Assembly (NCBI GenBank): GCA_029204225.1
Contig: CM055095.1
Coordinates: 12,819,318-12,883,317 of the forward strand
Origin: Diphasiastrum complanatum
Lineage: Eukaryota; Streptophyta; Lycopodiopsida; Lycopodiales; Lycopodiaceae
DNA: 64,000 nt
Direction of reading: 5' to 3'
Shown here piece by piece: positions 50,937 to 62,852 of this stretch. The translations under genes and the position numbers were made by a program. A model generated the notes under the pieces. The model was given only the letters and a program-made list of their open reading frames with translations, made no database searches and was not told the origin of the DNA. The first letter of the stretch is position 1, and each line of letters opens with the position of its first letter.

Positions 50937-51973
50937 ACCACTAGTGATCCTTCCTAGGAGCACCACGAGTCTTTGATAGCTTGCTTGTGTGCATTTGTAA
51001 CTAACTACCTACAAAATCACTTCATTATAAAATCAAAAGAGCCATGTACATACTACATACTTGAGCATCTCAAGTCTCAACGACCATGACCATTCATAGC
51101 AATCTCATTACACGGAAGGGCAAGGGCTTGGGGTCTCTTGCATCTCCAAGGCACTACAACACTACCCAACCCTTCCATGGACATGAAATATGGAGTAGAC
51201 CTAACATTTTGGTGATTTTAATGATAAATAACTGGGTCGGGCCCAAAGGCCTCGCGAGGCATTGTCTTTAAGCGGGACCTTGGGGCTGTGTCTCCTCCCC
51301 TCCCCTTCCTCGTCGTTCCTTCATACGATCCTTCGCTCCCATTTGTTATTCATGCGTCGCGAACGGTCAGCAGTGAGATGTCTTTTAGCTTGCGAGCGGT
51401 AGATTATAAGATCTCGATCAATGTCATATACCGTTTCTATGCTTTCTCCTGTTTGTTTTTTGTTGTAGATGCGACGATATTTGCTCTGTTTTTCATGCAC
51501 GCACTATGATTCTTCTAAGTTATGACTGTTGAGATGAACAGGGTCAATCGTTATCTTCTTCAGTAGCACTGTTGGCGTTCCGATCTTTGACGAGAAGCAA
51601 ATTCAAAGGGGACTAGGATCGAAATATTGTAGACGCTCCCGGTCAATGAATAAATCTGAATTTTGTTTTCTCTTGTATGTCCATGAATACATCTGAATTT
51701 GCCACACATGCATCCTCATCATTCGGAGAAAAAGAAGAAACGCATTTCAAGTATATAAGATCATTCGGCCCTCACATTTTTTGCACTTGTGCAAAGAATA
51801 TAGCCTTAATGTTGAAGGTGCTGCATGAATTGTTTGTAGCATCGAAAGGCCTTCTGTAGTTCTTGCAGTGAAACAATAATCGAATCCAATCTTGGTATAA
51901 CTAGGACTACAAATCTCTTGAATAGTTTTGAGACCTGGTATAAAGTTTGTTAGAATTCATTAAGCAGCGTAAG
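50937..51973 (+). promoter_or_regulatory. Upstream region and possible 5' leader of the aminotransferase gene
   Basis: The region between the copia LTR and the SGAT start codon. A C/T-rich, relatively GC-rich block at 51280-51420 (CTCCTCCCCTCCCCTTCCTC and CGTCGCGAACGGTCAGCAG) could be a leader or first noncoding exon, with an intron up to the AAGCAG just before the start. No TATA box was convincingly placed. All of this is inference from composition and position. Confidence 0.35.
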
Positions 51974-54900
51974 ATGGAATACTATCCAGGTACCGGCCGC
52001 AATCATCTCTTTGTGCCTGGTCCTTCAAATATTCCAGAGAAGGTCCAGCAGGCAATGGCCAGAAACAACGAGGACCATCGATCCCCAGCCTTTCCCAAGT
52101 TCTCCAAGTCGCTTCTGGAAGACGTAAAGCAAATCTTCAAGTCAAAAATTTCCACATCTTTTATCTTTCCTAGCACAGGTACTGAGTCTGCCTGATGTCT
52201 GATAATTTAAAGCCATTCATGCCTATGCCTTGTTTGCTGGGAAATAACTATATGCTGAAGTCATAAGGCTAACTAACCCGCATGAGACAGGCTCGTAATC
52301 TAGTTCTAACCTATGTTTCAGAACTGAAAAGGGTGAACGTGAAAGCCTCAGTCCTATCGATAGCGCTTAGTTTATTTTACTTAACCCGCACGGATGGTTT
52401 TTTTGAAGAATACTTGGAACATACTGATTGAGGGATGAGTGCAGAAAATTCTCAACGTTTCTTTCCGTCACTTAAGCACTATTTTTCATGGTGATAATTA
52501 AAAAGTTGTCTATGCTTCAATATTGAAGCTATATTATTTATGTACAGAAGTATTGTTGGAAGCATGGCTGCCGAGCATTGACATACTGTAACTTCAACAG
52601 CCCGAGACGCTCGTTTTTGAGCTGGCTACAACTAGGAATTATTTATGTGGATAAAATTTCCGTGTATATCCTTACGGCTGTCGTGACTCTATCAAACTGG
52701 AATATTGTTTTTCGGAGTAAAGTTGCAAAAAAGCCGATCAGGAGTTTTTTTCCTTTACCTCTTGAGCTTTGGCTTTAAGAGCTGCTGCATTTGTCCAAAA
52801 AGCTCAAGGCTGTCAAATACAATCAATGGCTTCTGTGATACTTTAGGTGCAACTGTATGCACATACCTTGATTTCATTAGGGCTGCTACATATTGTCCAA
52901 AACAGCTCGAGGCTGTCAACTACTATCAACGGCTACTCTAATAGCAAAGATGCAACTGTATGCACATACCTTGGTTTCATTCTGCTGAGGTCTTTTATAT
53001 ACGAACATGTTCATGCTTACTTGGAGTGATCGTACTTTATGACGACAAATAATAGTTCCCCATAGATTCCAGAACGCCTTCGCAACACCATTCGGAACGC
53101 TGCGTTCAGAAGGATGAACCAAGGCCCATGAGCTCCTCGGATTATTTTGAAGGATTCCATATTTAACCTCCGATGTTTTTCATTATTTTTATGTCAAGTT
53201 ATTCGTAAATTCAAGAAGTAGATGCTATGCCTGATGTGTCGCTGATGCTGTAAAAGCAGAGTTTTTTCATTTAGGGCCATTACTTCATTCGACGAATAGA
53301 ATGCAGCGTGTAATTTACAGAAAGCTCAGATATATCATTTGTTAGACCTTTGAATCTCTATTGAAGTCGAGACAGTACCCATTTTTGGTAATCATGTAAG
53401 TGCACCAAAAAGGAAGAAAGTGTAAAAGTGACCTATTCCAGTTGCACTTTGCTTAAATCCTGAGAGTTCGTTCTGCCAAGTATAGTAGCATGAGGCAATA
53501 AGATACATCGATGTATGCTTAGCAGATGCCCACAAAGCTAATCAATCACATAAGAGAAGCAAATTAGATATGTTAGAAAACGACTTTTGGCGCAAAATAC
53601 TGAGGGTCACAAATCAGCATCTTAGCCGTACGTGCTAAAGCCCGAGTCTCTTACCGTTTTATCTATCCATTTGTGATGTAGGGAGAGAAATTTGAAGTGG
53701 TCCTTGAGAATCACTCACGAAAACATGATGCGGGTACCAAATGGCACAAAATCGTTCAGGGATCATCAGATTGGATTGGGCTTTTTTTAGTGTTTTTCTT
53801 TTCAAAAGCAGGTTTTAACGCAAGCGTTCTGATAAACGAAATCCTCTTTTGAAATTGTGTTATGCGGGGTTTTTAAGATTTCTTAAATCTCCAGCAAGCC
53901 TAGAATGCTGCACGCGTTTGATCAATTTTATTTAAATTTTCGTTTTCTTTTGATTACGATATACTTTTTTCGCTTGGATTTGATAATATCAGTAAAACTG
54001 TTCCCTGTTATTTCAAGAGTTTTATTTGCATTTGTATATCTTTCTGGCCTACTTACCTTTTGGAGCACTTAGTACATAAGAAACATTCCTGTATTCTTCT
54101 GCTTTAATTTATATTATAGATATCGGCGCATTGCTTATTTGTTCTGTTGTAATCATCCTAGAGCTTTTGGTGTCCGTTGGCACACAGGGGAGCTTTTAAT
54201 TTAAAAGTTGGAGCTGTTTTAAATCACTTGCATTCTTCTGCTGATGGATTTTTGTCATATCGGCAGGTACTGGGGCTTGGGAAATATCTTTAACAAACAC
54301 ATTGTCACCTGGAGATAAAATCCTAACTTTCAGAAGTGGGCAATTTGGAGTTCTTTGGATCAGAATGATGCAGCGTCTTAAGTTGGATGTAGATGTAGTA
54401 GATTCTGAGTGGGGAACTGGTGTGGACCTTGGAATTCTGAAGAAAAAACTCGACGAGGATTCCGATTTTGCTATCAAAGCTCTCTGCATAATCCATAACG
54501 AGACCTCAACTGGAGTTACAAACGACCTAGCAGCAATCAGAGGGATTCTTGGTTAGTCCTCTTAACTTTTTATTCTTTTGACAAACAAAAAGGGTCAAAA
54601 AACGGTTACCTTTTGTCCTTAATCCAGTGGACATGTCGTGCACTAAGAGAGGGCATAATTGGTCCTTGCAATAATCAGCTTGAAGCTTCACTCAGATATC
54701 TGAACAGTGCATCTATTTTAACAGTTTTGATACTTTTGTGGACGATCTTCTTCAGTCAAATTTGATAAAACTAATACTAGAGTTTAAGGTAGGCTTTGCC
54801 TTTAATTCTGAGATATTTTTAAAAATTATGTTTTGGAGGTTGACTCCGAAATACAAAGATGTAATACTCAGTGCTAAGAGTTCGTGTGTAGTTTGGAGGC

Positions 54901-57712
54901 ACCTCCTTTCACAGAATTTTCAAGCAGACAGTTCGTAATGCCACAATCTGCATTCTCCACAATCTGCAGAATGCCTGTGACAGCTGGATTACTAGCTTGT
55001 TCTGCCGGAATGATGGATCTGGCAGCTGGCTTAGTAGTCCATTCTGCAGGAATCTCACCCTTCTCATGCACCCTTCGCACTGAGCATTACGCACGGAAGG
55101 CCCGAGCTCTCGGGCCTTCCATGCAGTTCAGGCCCTGCCCTCGGGCTCCCGCCCTCGGGCAATGACCCTCCCAGCATGAAGGCCCTCTGGCAGGGCCTTC
55201 CCCCCCACAAAAAAGAGCACCTTGCATTATGAAAGCCAATGAGCAATTCATTGCTTGAGTTTCTCAAAATCAGCTAAAGACAAAGACGTTAGAAGTTTTT
55301 AGACTAGTCATGATGAGTTTAGCAGCTCCCTTTCCATAGGCCAAGTTCCAACATATGTTTAACTTGATTCCCACATCATATTTGAGAAATTCTCTGTTGC
55401 TGTGGAAATAAAATGATGGTCATCTTTTTAGTTTAAATCATGTAGATGTATAAACCTCTCATTCCAGTATGCAATCTAATCATATTCATTTCTTCTCACC
55501 AAAGAAATTGAGAGAATTTTGAAAGTGAATTTCATTTTGGCAAAAAAAAAGAAAAAAAGTGAAGCTTTTTTTATTTGTTTCTACAACTTTAACATTTTTA
55601 CAAACGATATGTTTCAAAAGTTAAACTTGGTTCCTATCTTGCTTTAAACTACTTCTATAACAAGCATAAGTTTTAAGTTGCAAACACAGAAGCACCTTTT
55701 CTCAATCCGAAACATAGCATTTTTAGAATGGAATAGATCCTTTTCAAAGCAACTAAACTTTATGTGTTTACAGATGCATACAAACATCCCGCATTGTTAT
55801 TAGTTGATGGCATATCATCAATAGGTGCACTCGATTTTCGCATGGATGAATGGAAAGTGGATGTTGCAATAACGGGGTCACAAAAAGCTCTTGGTCTTCC
55901 TACAGGCCTTGGTATTGTATGTGCAAGTCCAAAAGCAATAGAGGCATCCAAAACGTCCAAGTCAATTAGAGCATATTTTGATTGGGCTGACTACCTTGAG
56001 TTTTACAAAGTTGGCTCTTATTGGCCATACACTCCCTCTGGACAATTATTGTATGGACTTCGTGCTGCTCTTGATTTGATACTCGAAGAAGGTGTTGATA
56101 ATGTTATTAAAAGGCATCATCGACTTGGTCATGCAACAAGGTACATTGATTTGATTTTTTTTTTTCGTGAGTTGTCTTTGCCAAATCGAAGTCATACCAG
56201 TTTTGTTTTCTTGTCTTTTCAAAAATCATCAAAAGAAACAAGATCCATGAATGATGATAGTCAACAAGTGTGAAATGTGAATCAAAATACTCACAAGAAA
56301 ATGAAATGGTTGGGGGAAGGGGGGGGGGAAGAGGGACCTAGGAATTATGAAGGGATGGGAGGAAGATTAAAACTGTGGTCAAACCCAAGGAAGTTCAAGG
56401 GGCCCAACCACTTCACCCAACTCCCTTTGCCCAATTAAGCCTTTATTATGTGGGTTTCTTTTCCTTGTCTTTTTTATTTATTTATTTTATTATAAATCCT
56501 ATCACATTCTTGAACCTTTCTTTCCCCCTCCATTGTTCAGGGTTTTCATCCTTTCCCCAGTTATTTCATTGATCTCCAAAAATTTTAAGCCTGGCTCATT
56601 TTTTTGACCTATTTTTTCTTCAACTTTGTGTGTTCAAGAAATGGCTTGAGATTTGCATATGGAAATTGGAAGCAAAGTGTCATGTAGCCCATCCAACCAA
56701 CACAATGAATCAAACATAGGGTACTGAGTATGGCTAGATGTACAAACATACGGAAATTGGAAGCAAGGTGTCATGCAGCCCATCCAAGTTATCCAACCAT
56801 CACAATGAGTCAAACATATGGTCTTCTAAAAATGGCTAGATGTAGATGGACCAATTAAAACATCATGTTTTTTTTCTCAGAAAAGTAGCATTTTCTTCGT
56901 TGCATTCTTTGTATTTCTTTCTCTCTTTGAGCACAATCTCTATCACATACATTTTAGATGCTCGGGGACGATCATTGGCTTTTGGATGATGGCCTCTTTC
57001 CATGTGGCCCGTTCATCCAGTCGGTTCCACCTGGCTGAATAGGTCACCCGTTCTCTCCAGCACCTGATTTACTTTAATTCTTACGTATTTTCTCAGCTCG
57101 TCTGCGAAATGTTTAGCTTCTTCTTGAAATTACTCAAGCTACCACATAACCTTCAATGTTGCCTGTAGGCTAATAATTATGCTTCTTTTGCTCGATGCTT
57201 CGCCACACGATCACGATTGTTGCTTGCAGATTAGCCGTAAGAGCTTGGGGCTTGCAGCTATGCACTAAAAAAGAGGAGTGGTATAGCGACACCGTGACAG
57301 CAGTGCGTGTCCCATCTCATATTAATAGTGGAGACGTAGTTAGACTTGCATGGAAAAAGTACGACCTTAGTCTTGGGGTTGGTTTAAACGAAGTAGCCGG
57401 AAAAGTTTTTCGTATAGGGCACCTTGGGTTCATTAACGAGGTATGTTCTCCCCATTTCTTGAGAGTTGATGTTATTAAGCAAAGAGCGAACTAGTAGAAT
57501 CATGATAAAAAGGGTCAAATGATTTTTTCAAGAAAGTGAAACGCTGGTGTCACCTGAAAACGTTGGTTATGCAGCTGCAAGTTTTAGCTGCTCTCGTTGG
57601 AGTGGAGATGACATTGAGGGATGTTGGTTACCCTGTGAAGTTGGGAAGCGGTGTAGCTGCAGCTGCCGCATATTTGCAGCATAGCACACCATTTATTGCT
57701 TCACGACTTTAA
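51974..57712 (+). CDS. AGT1: Serine:glyoxylate (alanine:glyoxylate) aminotransferase, peroxisomal
   Basis: PLP enzyme of photorespiration; it transaminates serine and glyoxylate to hydroxypyruvate and glycine in leaf peroxisomes. Five exons, all with GT-AG borders and consistent phase: 51974-52178, 54267-54551, 55774-56140, 57230-57440, 57575-57712 (1206 nt, 401 aa plus TAA), the same length as the Arabidopsis enzyme as I recall it. The start in AAGATGG gives MEYYPGTGRNHLFVPGPSNI, the family's N terminus. Visible landmarks are RNNEDHRSPAFP, STGTGAWE across intron 1, HNETSTGVTNDLAAI, Asp175 in LLLVDGISSI (expected to contact the pyridine nitrogen), Lys201 in TGSQKALGLPTGLG (Schiff-base lysine), YWPYTPSGQLLYGLRAALD and FRIGHLGFINELQ. 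The C terminus ASRL is a type 1 peroxisomal targeting signal. No damage is seen, so it is very probably functional. Introns are about 2088, 1222, 1089 and 134 bp. Confidence 0.96.
52781..52981. repeat. Tandem duplication in intron 1, 101 bp x2
   Basis: 52781-52881 and 52882-52981 share GCTGCT(A/G)CAT.TTGTCCAAAA, AGGCTGTCAA and GCAACTGTATGCACATACCTTG. About 80% identical by eye. Confidence 0.88.
55095..55200. repeat. GC-rich double hairpin block in intron 2
   Basis: In an AT-rich intron lies a GC-rich block with two perfect inverted repeats. GGAAGGCCCGAG/CTCGGGCCTTCC (55095-55120) has a 12 bp stem and 2 nt loop. GAAGGCCCT/AGGGCCTTC (55178-55200) has a 9 bp stem and 5 nt loop. GCCCTCGGGC words lie between. 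It may be a small palindromic repeat insertion. Confidence 0.85.
56656..56844. repeat. Tandem duplication in intron 3, 91 bp offset
   Basis: Copies begin at 56656 and 56747 and share GGAAATTGGAAGCAA.GTGTCATG, AGCCCATCCAA and ATGGCTAGATGTA. The second copy is slightly longer. Confidence 0.88.
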
Positions 57713-57802
57713 GTATGCTATTATTACAACGGTAGCCTTGTTCCGACGTGTCTCGACTCTCCTGTCAATTTCAACGTTTTCCTTTGGGCGAAGGGAGTAA
57801 AA

Positions 57803-57808
57803 AATAAA
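57803..57808 (+). terminator. Possible polyadenylation signal of the aminotransferase gene
   Basis: AATAAA 90 bases after the stop codon, in AAAAAATAAACGG. The position is reasonable for a plant 3' UTR. No cleavage site can be read. Confidence 0.4.
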
Positions 57809-58803
57809 CGGACCTGGCAAGAAGTTTCAAATCTAAATGAAGTTGTATATAGGAATATCTGTTTGCTCATTCAACATTGCTTTATTAGGATATTCAATTT
57901 TGATCTTCCGCTTATCCAGGGCCAGCCACTCAGTCCATTCTCATCAAGTGGCTTTCAAAAATTAAAATTTCAAGCTACTTATCCGAGAACGTTATCTGGG
58001 AGCTTGTCAAAAAGACTGTTCATGCTGCATGCAAAGCTCTGAAATGCACGTTGGTTTTCTAAGTGGGTTTTGGACGTCATATCACAACGATAAGCTGTGA
58101 ATGTGCCCATTGTATTAGTGACACTGACACTCCTTAATATGTTCACCTTGTCCATGTGTAGCTTAACGGTTTCGACTTTTTCTTTCTTCTCGCAAATGTC
58201 TGAAATATGACGAAGATCTATTGGGAAATGATTTTCTAAAGATCTTTGACAAGGCAACAATCTTATTTTCGTGGTGAGGCTGTTACACCAAACTTAATAT
58301 GAACATGGAAAGTCACTGGAAAATCCTTTCAGAGGCAATGAATACCCCCTTCAATAGCTAAATATTTTATATGGGTCACCCTTTTTTTACCATTATGAGC
58401 ATTGATCTCTATTGAAAACTTCCTTTTACGAAATGTTTGGGGGCCGTGATATGCTTTGTGAGGTTACTTTATAGTCGCGGTGTTCAACCATAAAGGAAAT
58501 GACTTTATACTTTATAGGCCTAGTAGGCCTAGCGGAAAGGTCGCATGTGGACAGAAACTAGGCGGTTTTCTGACAGGAATTGGGCGCAGATCATTTGCCA
58601 ACAATCGATGTTGTGGGCCAGCGTATTCCGCACCCTGCCTGCACACTGGCCCCATCACGCTGGCTCCGCAGGTCCCTTGCAAGGCACGGGAATTGCCGTT
58701 CGGCTGATTTTAAAGTCTTTTTGGGCCCTGTATTATTTTGCATAATATACAAAATAGGGCTCATTTATTTTTGCTCGTTTTTAATCAAATGGGATAGAGT
58801 GCA
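57809..58803. other. Noncoding stretch after the aminotransferase gene
   Basis: No gene recognised. The minus-strand frame 58260-57979 has no family features. The segment 58615-58696 is one copy of a repeat whose partner is at 59281-59347. Confidence 0.4.
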
Positions 58804-58830
58804 AGAGAGAGAGAGAGAGAGAGAACTCAG

Positions 58831-58862
<32 letters not shown>

Positions 58863-58974
58863 AGTCAATAGACAGAGAGAGCGTAGGGGAGAGAAATAAA
58901 GCATGGGAGAGAGAGAGAGAGAGAGCGCAGGAGAAGGAGAGGGAGAGGGAGAGAGGGGGGGGGACAGCGAGTAG

Positions 58975-59009
<35 letters not shown>

Positions 59010-59082
59010 CAAGAAAGAGCGAGAGGGACAACGCAGCATGAGAGAGAGGGACAACGGAGCAAAGAGAGGTACAGCGCACAAC

Positions 59083-59138
<56 letters not shown>

Positions 59139-59347
59139 AGAGAGCACCGGTGAGAGAGGGAGATGTCAAAAAAATCAGCCGAATTGTTGGACAGATCGTG
59201 GTTTCCGCCACTTGCTGTCGGGTCCCAAATTATTTATGGTAGTGGCCCTCCCAATGGCCATTACCCACTACTTAATTCAAGGGCCAGTGTATTCCTCACC
59301 TTGCTTGCACGTTGGCTCTACAAGTCCGTTGTAGGCACCTGAATTGC
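58615..59347. repeat. Direct repeats flanking the GA-rich tract
   Basis: 58615-58696 and 59281-59347 share GGGCCAG(C/T)GTATTCC.CACC.TGC.TGCAC and the ending GGCAC..GAATTGC. They bracket the GA-rich tract, as another direct repeat brackets the GA tract at 9.5 kb. Confidence 0.75.
58804..59156. repeat. Interrupted GA-rich tract
   Basis: About 350 bp of AGAG with frequent interruptions (GCGCAGGAG, GACAGCG, GAGCGAGCG). Unlike the other GA tracts it is impure, so it is older or was formed from a purine-rich unit. Long open frames across it are artefacts. Confidence 0.9.
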
Positions 59348-60149
59348 TTGTTCCCTTAGCCCCCCCCCCCACCCCCCCCATGCTTCTTCAACGTTCTCCT
59401 TCAGGCGCAGGCCCCCGTTCACGCTTCAACGTCCCCCCATTCAACGATCCCTTCAAACCCCTTTTCAACAGGGTGCCCTTCCCAACTCAGCCCATTCACA
59501 GTCAAACTAGAAATGGATGTAAGGGCCCCTTTCAAACTCGCCCTTTTCCATTGAAAGGACCAGTTTGAGGGGGATCATTGTTATTTTTTGTTGCAAACAA
59601 AAATCTATAGCAAAGTGCCATTTCTACACTTTTTGCATCATTCCAAGAGAGTTTGAGACTCATTTTTGTGTTTTTGGCCTCCTGAGTGCAAATGGGTGCA
59701 AATGCAATGTTTTTTTTTTTACAATGTTTCTTTCTTCTTCCCTTGCATCAACAAAATTAGTGGACCACATGAACGCTACCTTATATCACGTATGTAACTT
59801 TTGCATAAACAATGATTCACAATTTGATCCCACGGCTAAGTTTTAAAGCTTCTATTACACAAGTTTGATTCATCATGAAGTGACAAGAAAGTAGTATAAA
59901 TTTGATGCAGCAACATTATACTAATATAAAATTTTTGTTTCTAAAGCTTTATGCAACAACTACTTTGTAGCTTTTAGTTTGAAAAAGCGTGTACTCCCAA
60001 AAAAAGTGATGCCTCAATGATCATCATAAATTTACAAAACTACCAACATGCAAATTGGAGTTTTAAAATGAAATATGGACCAAAAAGGGGCACCATTAAT
60101 GAGAAAAAATGAATCATAACAACATAATTTGGTATAAAGCTTTAGATAC
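59348..60149. other. Noncoding stretch downstream of the MULE pseudogene
   Basis: Contains a C-rich run (59361-59379) and otherwise AT-rich DNA. The plus-strand 93-codon frame at 59565-59846 is not recognised. The 3' exons of the MULE gene should lie here or further left but were not found. Confidence 0.4.
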
Positions 60150-61363
60150 CTTATTGCATTGATTTCTGCAAGTGCGTCGTCGGGGTGCCAATTGTAAAAA
60201 TTTTTTTGCTTGAGCTTTTGCATCCATAAAATTGTATCAACGCTTTTACCAGAGGCAGTTAAAACCCATGCCACAGGGATGCCATTGCAGTAATCATCAA
60301 CCACCAACATGGTGAATAATTGATACTGCCATTTCACACAAGGACTTAGAAGTATCTTAAAAACAACAAAACAATAATGCTTTAGAAAAGGATATGACTC
60401 TATACATGGTATTTGTTTGTTCCAAAGGTTGCATCCATGGACACCGTACTGTTGTGACCAAACCAAATCATATTTTGCTTTTGCCACTTCGTTTGCAAAC
60501 CCAATATGCATGGTATGACATTTTCTTGACCACTTCCATCAATGTAGGTTCTTTATTCCTGATGGAAAAACACTTTATCACAATTCCTCTCAATCCATAA
60601 TGCAGCACTTCGCTCATCATGCTCATTCAACTTCCACAAACACCTTACATAAATTCTCTCAATGTTCAATATCGTATCTTGGTCTAGATATTTGTCTCTT
60701 GTCGTCATTGGTCGTGCAAACCTTGCTGGATGGATGTTATTGCCGAGAACACGTTTTTGATGCTCTGACATGATTTGGAGGGGTGTGATATTTAGTTCTA
60801 ATTGCATCCTAATCCATGATCACATTTGCACAGAGATACAAGGGGCGGTCAAAAAAGTTTTTCCCCTATTTTCAACATCATTTACCCCATGGCAAGCATT
60901 TCCATTGACGTCCACATGTAGCATGCATTTGAAATTAACCTTGGCTAAGTCAGGTTTGTGATATAGTACATTGACTTGAAAACAACACATGCATCCTCTT
61001 TTTTTACTAAATCTAGGTGCCTCGGCAAAATTTCTTGATCTAGTACCATATGCACAGTGATATCTGCATGTCATCAGTGAAATTGTGAAGATTGAACCAA
61101 TGCCACAAACAAACTCTACAATAAGTGATAAAATAGCTTTCATGTATTGCATGGTCACTTACAATTTGGAATCCAAGAAAGAAGGCTGCTTCAAAGATCC
61201 TGGTGCATGGACAATGTGTTTTTCAATAATGAAATTTGTTGGAAGTGCTTCCATCCTGCTTTCCCCCTCAATGAAGTCATGGACACGAGCTGTTGGAATA
61301 TATGCACTCCATTGTGAATCATCTCTACAAAATGCTCTTGTAGGAGGCTTTTGAATTAGGACC
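60150..61363 (-). pseudogene. MULE-type (Mutator-like) transposase gene, partial, intron-containing
   Basis: Minus-strand exons inferred: 61363-61163, 61063-60406, 60325-60150, with GT-AG borders and matching phase. Exon 2 starts with a Cys-rich region (YHCAYGTRSRNF, GCMCCFQVNV, CHG), probably zinc-binding, then WIRMQLELNITPLQIMSEHQKRVL. The catalytic domain start SMDATFGTNKYH is spliced to YQLFTMLVVDDYCNGIPVAW; this and NWHPDDALAEINAI match the MULE DDE domain (first Asp in SMDATFG, second in the PDDAL motif). The final Glu and any SWIM finger are missing on the left. Two in-frame stops lie in exon 2 (TGA about 60820 and TAA about 60556), each one C-to-T change from a sense codon. It could be a decayed transposon or a lost domesticated gene. 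No terminal inverted repeats were found. Confidence 0.8.
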
Positions 61364-61904
61364 CTATAAATGAGAGCAACCAAAAAATGTGGTAATGTTG
61401 TTGCAAGACAATGAAAGTAATTACATTTCTTTATAATATTTATCCAAAAAAAAAGAGAAGGTTTTTCAAGAACATAAGTTTGTAGTTAGCTCATGTAATG
61501 AAGATCTCGTTTCCATGCATATCGTAGTGTCTATTCCAATGGATGTTAGTGTAGTATCCCGATGCGATTTTGGAACTTGATTTTTCAATAGAAATTAAAG
61601 TCAGTGCTCAAATCATATTTAAAAATACGTCCATGTGTAACATATTGCATTGGCTACTGCTGTACCTGCGATGTCCATGTGCGTGGAGTAGTTGCATATG
61701 CAATGTGCACTCCTCTATAACCTAATCATCCAACCACATCTATGAAAGTAAATGTCACATATTTTATAAAAACTTGGAACAACAAGTGACAAAGCTTAGG
61801 CACATAAAAATCACAATCTACTTTTTTCCATTGAATTAGTACGACCATACTTTACATGTATACACAAACAACCTACTTCGACACCTTCTGACCAGGTTAG
61901 AATG

Positions 61905-62590
61905 TGAACCCGATACGAGCCGAACGGATCCATTGTTGCTTGTTTCTAACGTTGTTTGCCCAGAAATGCTTTTTTGTGCTGGGAAGAACCCTATCAGGGC
62001 GGCATGGAAAATGGACTAGTTTTACAATTTTTCGGCCATGGGTCTAGTTTCTTTGAATGGAGTCGGTTTCTCCTGCTTTTTATTTTGGGTAGTGGGCAAC
62101 ATCGAGGGGAATTGGCAAGGACAGACCGGATGCTGAATGATCAAGTATGGAGCCCGAAACCTCCATGTGAAGTCCAGCCCCAAAAAGACTTCAGGGAAGG
62201 CAGGCTGGTCGGGTCAGATTCAGTTGATAACGTCTGAAGATCTAGACGGGAAGTGGTCACAGATTCATGAACCCGATACGAACCGAACGGATCCATTTTT
62301 GCTCATTTTCGACATCGTTGCCCAAAAACGCCCCTTCGTGCCGAGAAGAACCCTATTAGGGCATGCAAAATGGACTAGTTTTACAATTTTTCGAGCATGG
62401 TCCAGCGAACAGAGCCGATTTCTCCTGCTTTCTATTTTGGGCAGTGGGTAACATCGAGGAGAATTGGCAGGGACAGACGAGACGCTGAACGGTCAGGTAT
62501 AGAGCCCGAAACCTCCATGCGAAGTCCAGCCCTGGAAAGGCTTCAAGGAAAGCAGGCTAGTTGGGTTAGATTCAGTCGATAAGGTCAACC
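61905..62590. repeat. Tandem duplication, 363 bp unit x2
   Basis: Copy 1 is 61905-62267 and copy 2 is 62268 to about 62590. They are about 85% identical and start TGAACCCGATACGA(G/A)CCGAACGGATCCAT. The frames 61956-62237 and 62137-62451 fall in the repeat and show no family features. The spacing does not keep the reading frame with any protein signal. Confidence 0.9.
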
Positions 62591-62645
62591 AAAAATTCTC
62601 CAAAAAAAAATGAAAATTCCGAGGTCTTATATATACGAAATTTTT

Positions 62646-62806
62646 GCACGACGTGCACTAATATCTTTTCGACGCGTGTCATTCTCGCACGTGACAGATT
62701 TCAGGTCAATCATTCTCTGTACGACGTATTAATTCTGACCAATCACCCGTTGACACGTGTTCCTTCGTTACTCCTCCACACGTGCAATTTTTTTATATTA
62801 TAAATA
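62646..62806 (+). promoter_or_regulatory. Promoter-like block: three G-boxes, CCAAT and TATA
   Basis: CACGTG at 62688-62693, 62754-62759 and 62779-62784; an 11 bp palindrome GCACGACGTGC at 62646; CCAAT at 62739; and TATAAATA at 62799-62806. G-boxes are bound by plant bZIP and bHLH factors (light, ABA). The order and spacing fit a plus-strand promoter with a start near 62835. It could belong to a gene to the right or be the promoter part of an LTR. Confidence 0.6.
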
Positions 62807-62852
62807 GGTCATTTTCGGCTCAGATTTTCATGCAAATTTACGATTTCTAGGC

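Noticed and set aside
55064-55267. Open frames in the GC-rich block of intron 2
   Set aside because: They come from a palindromic GC-rich repeat inside a well-supported intron.
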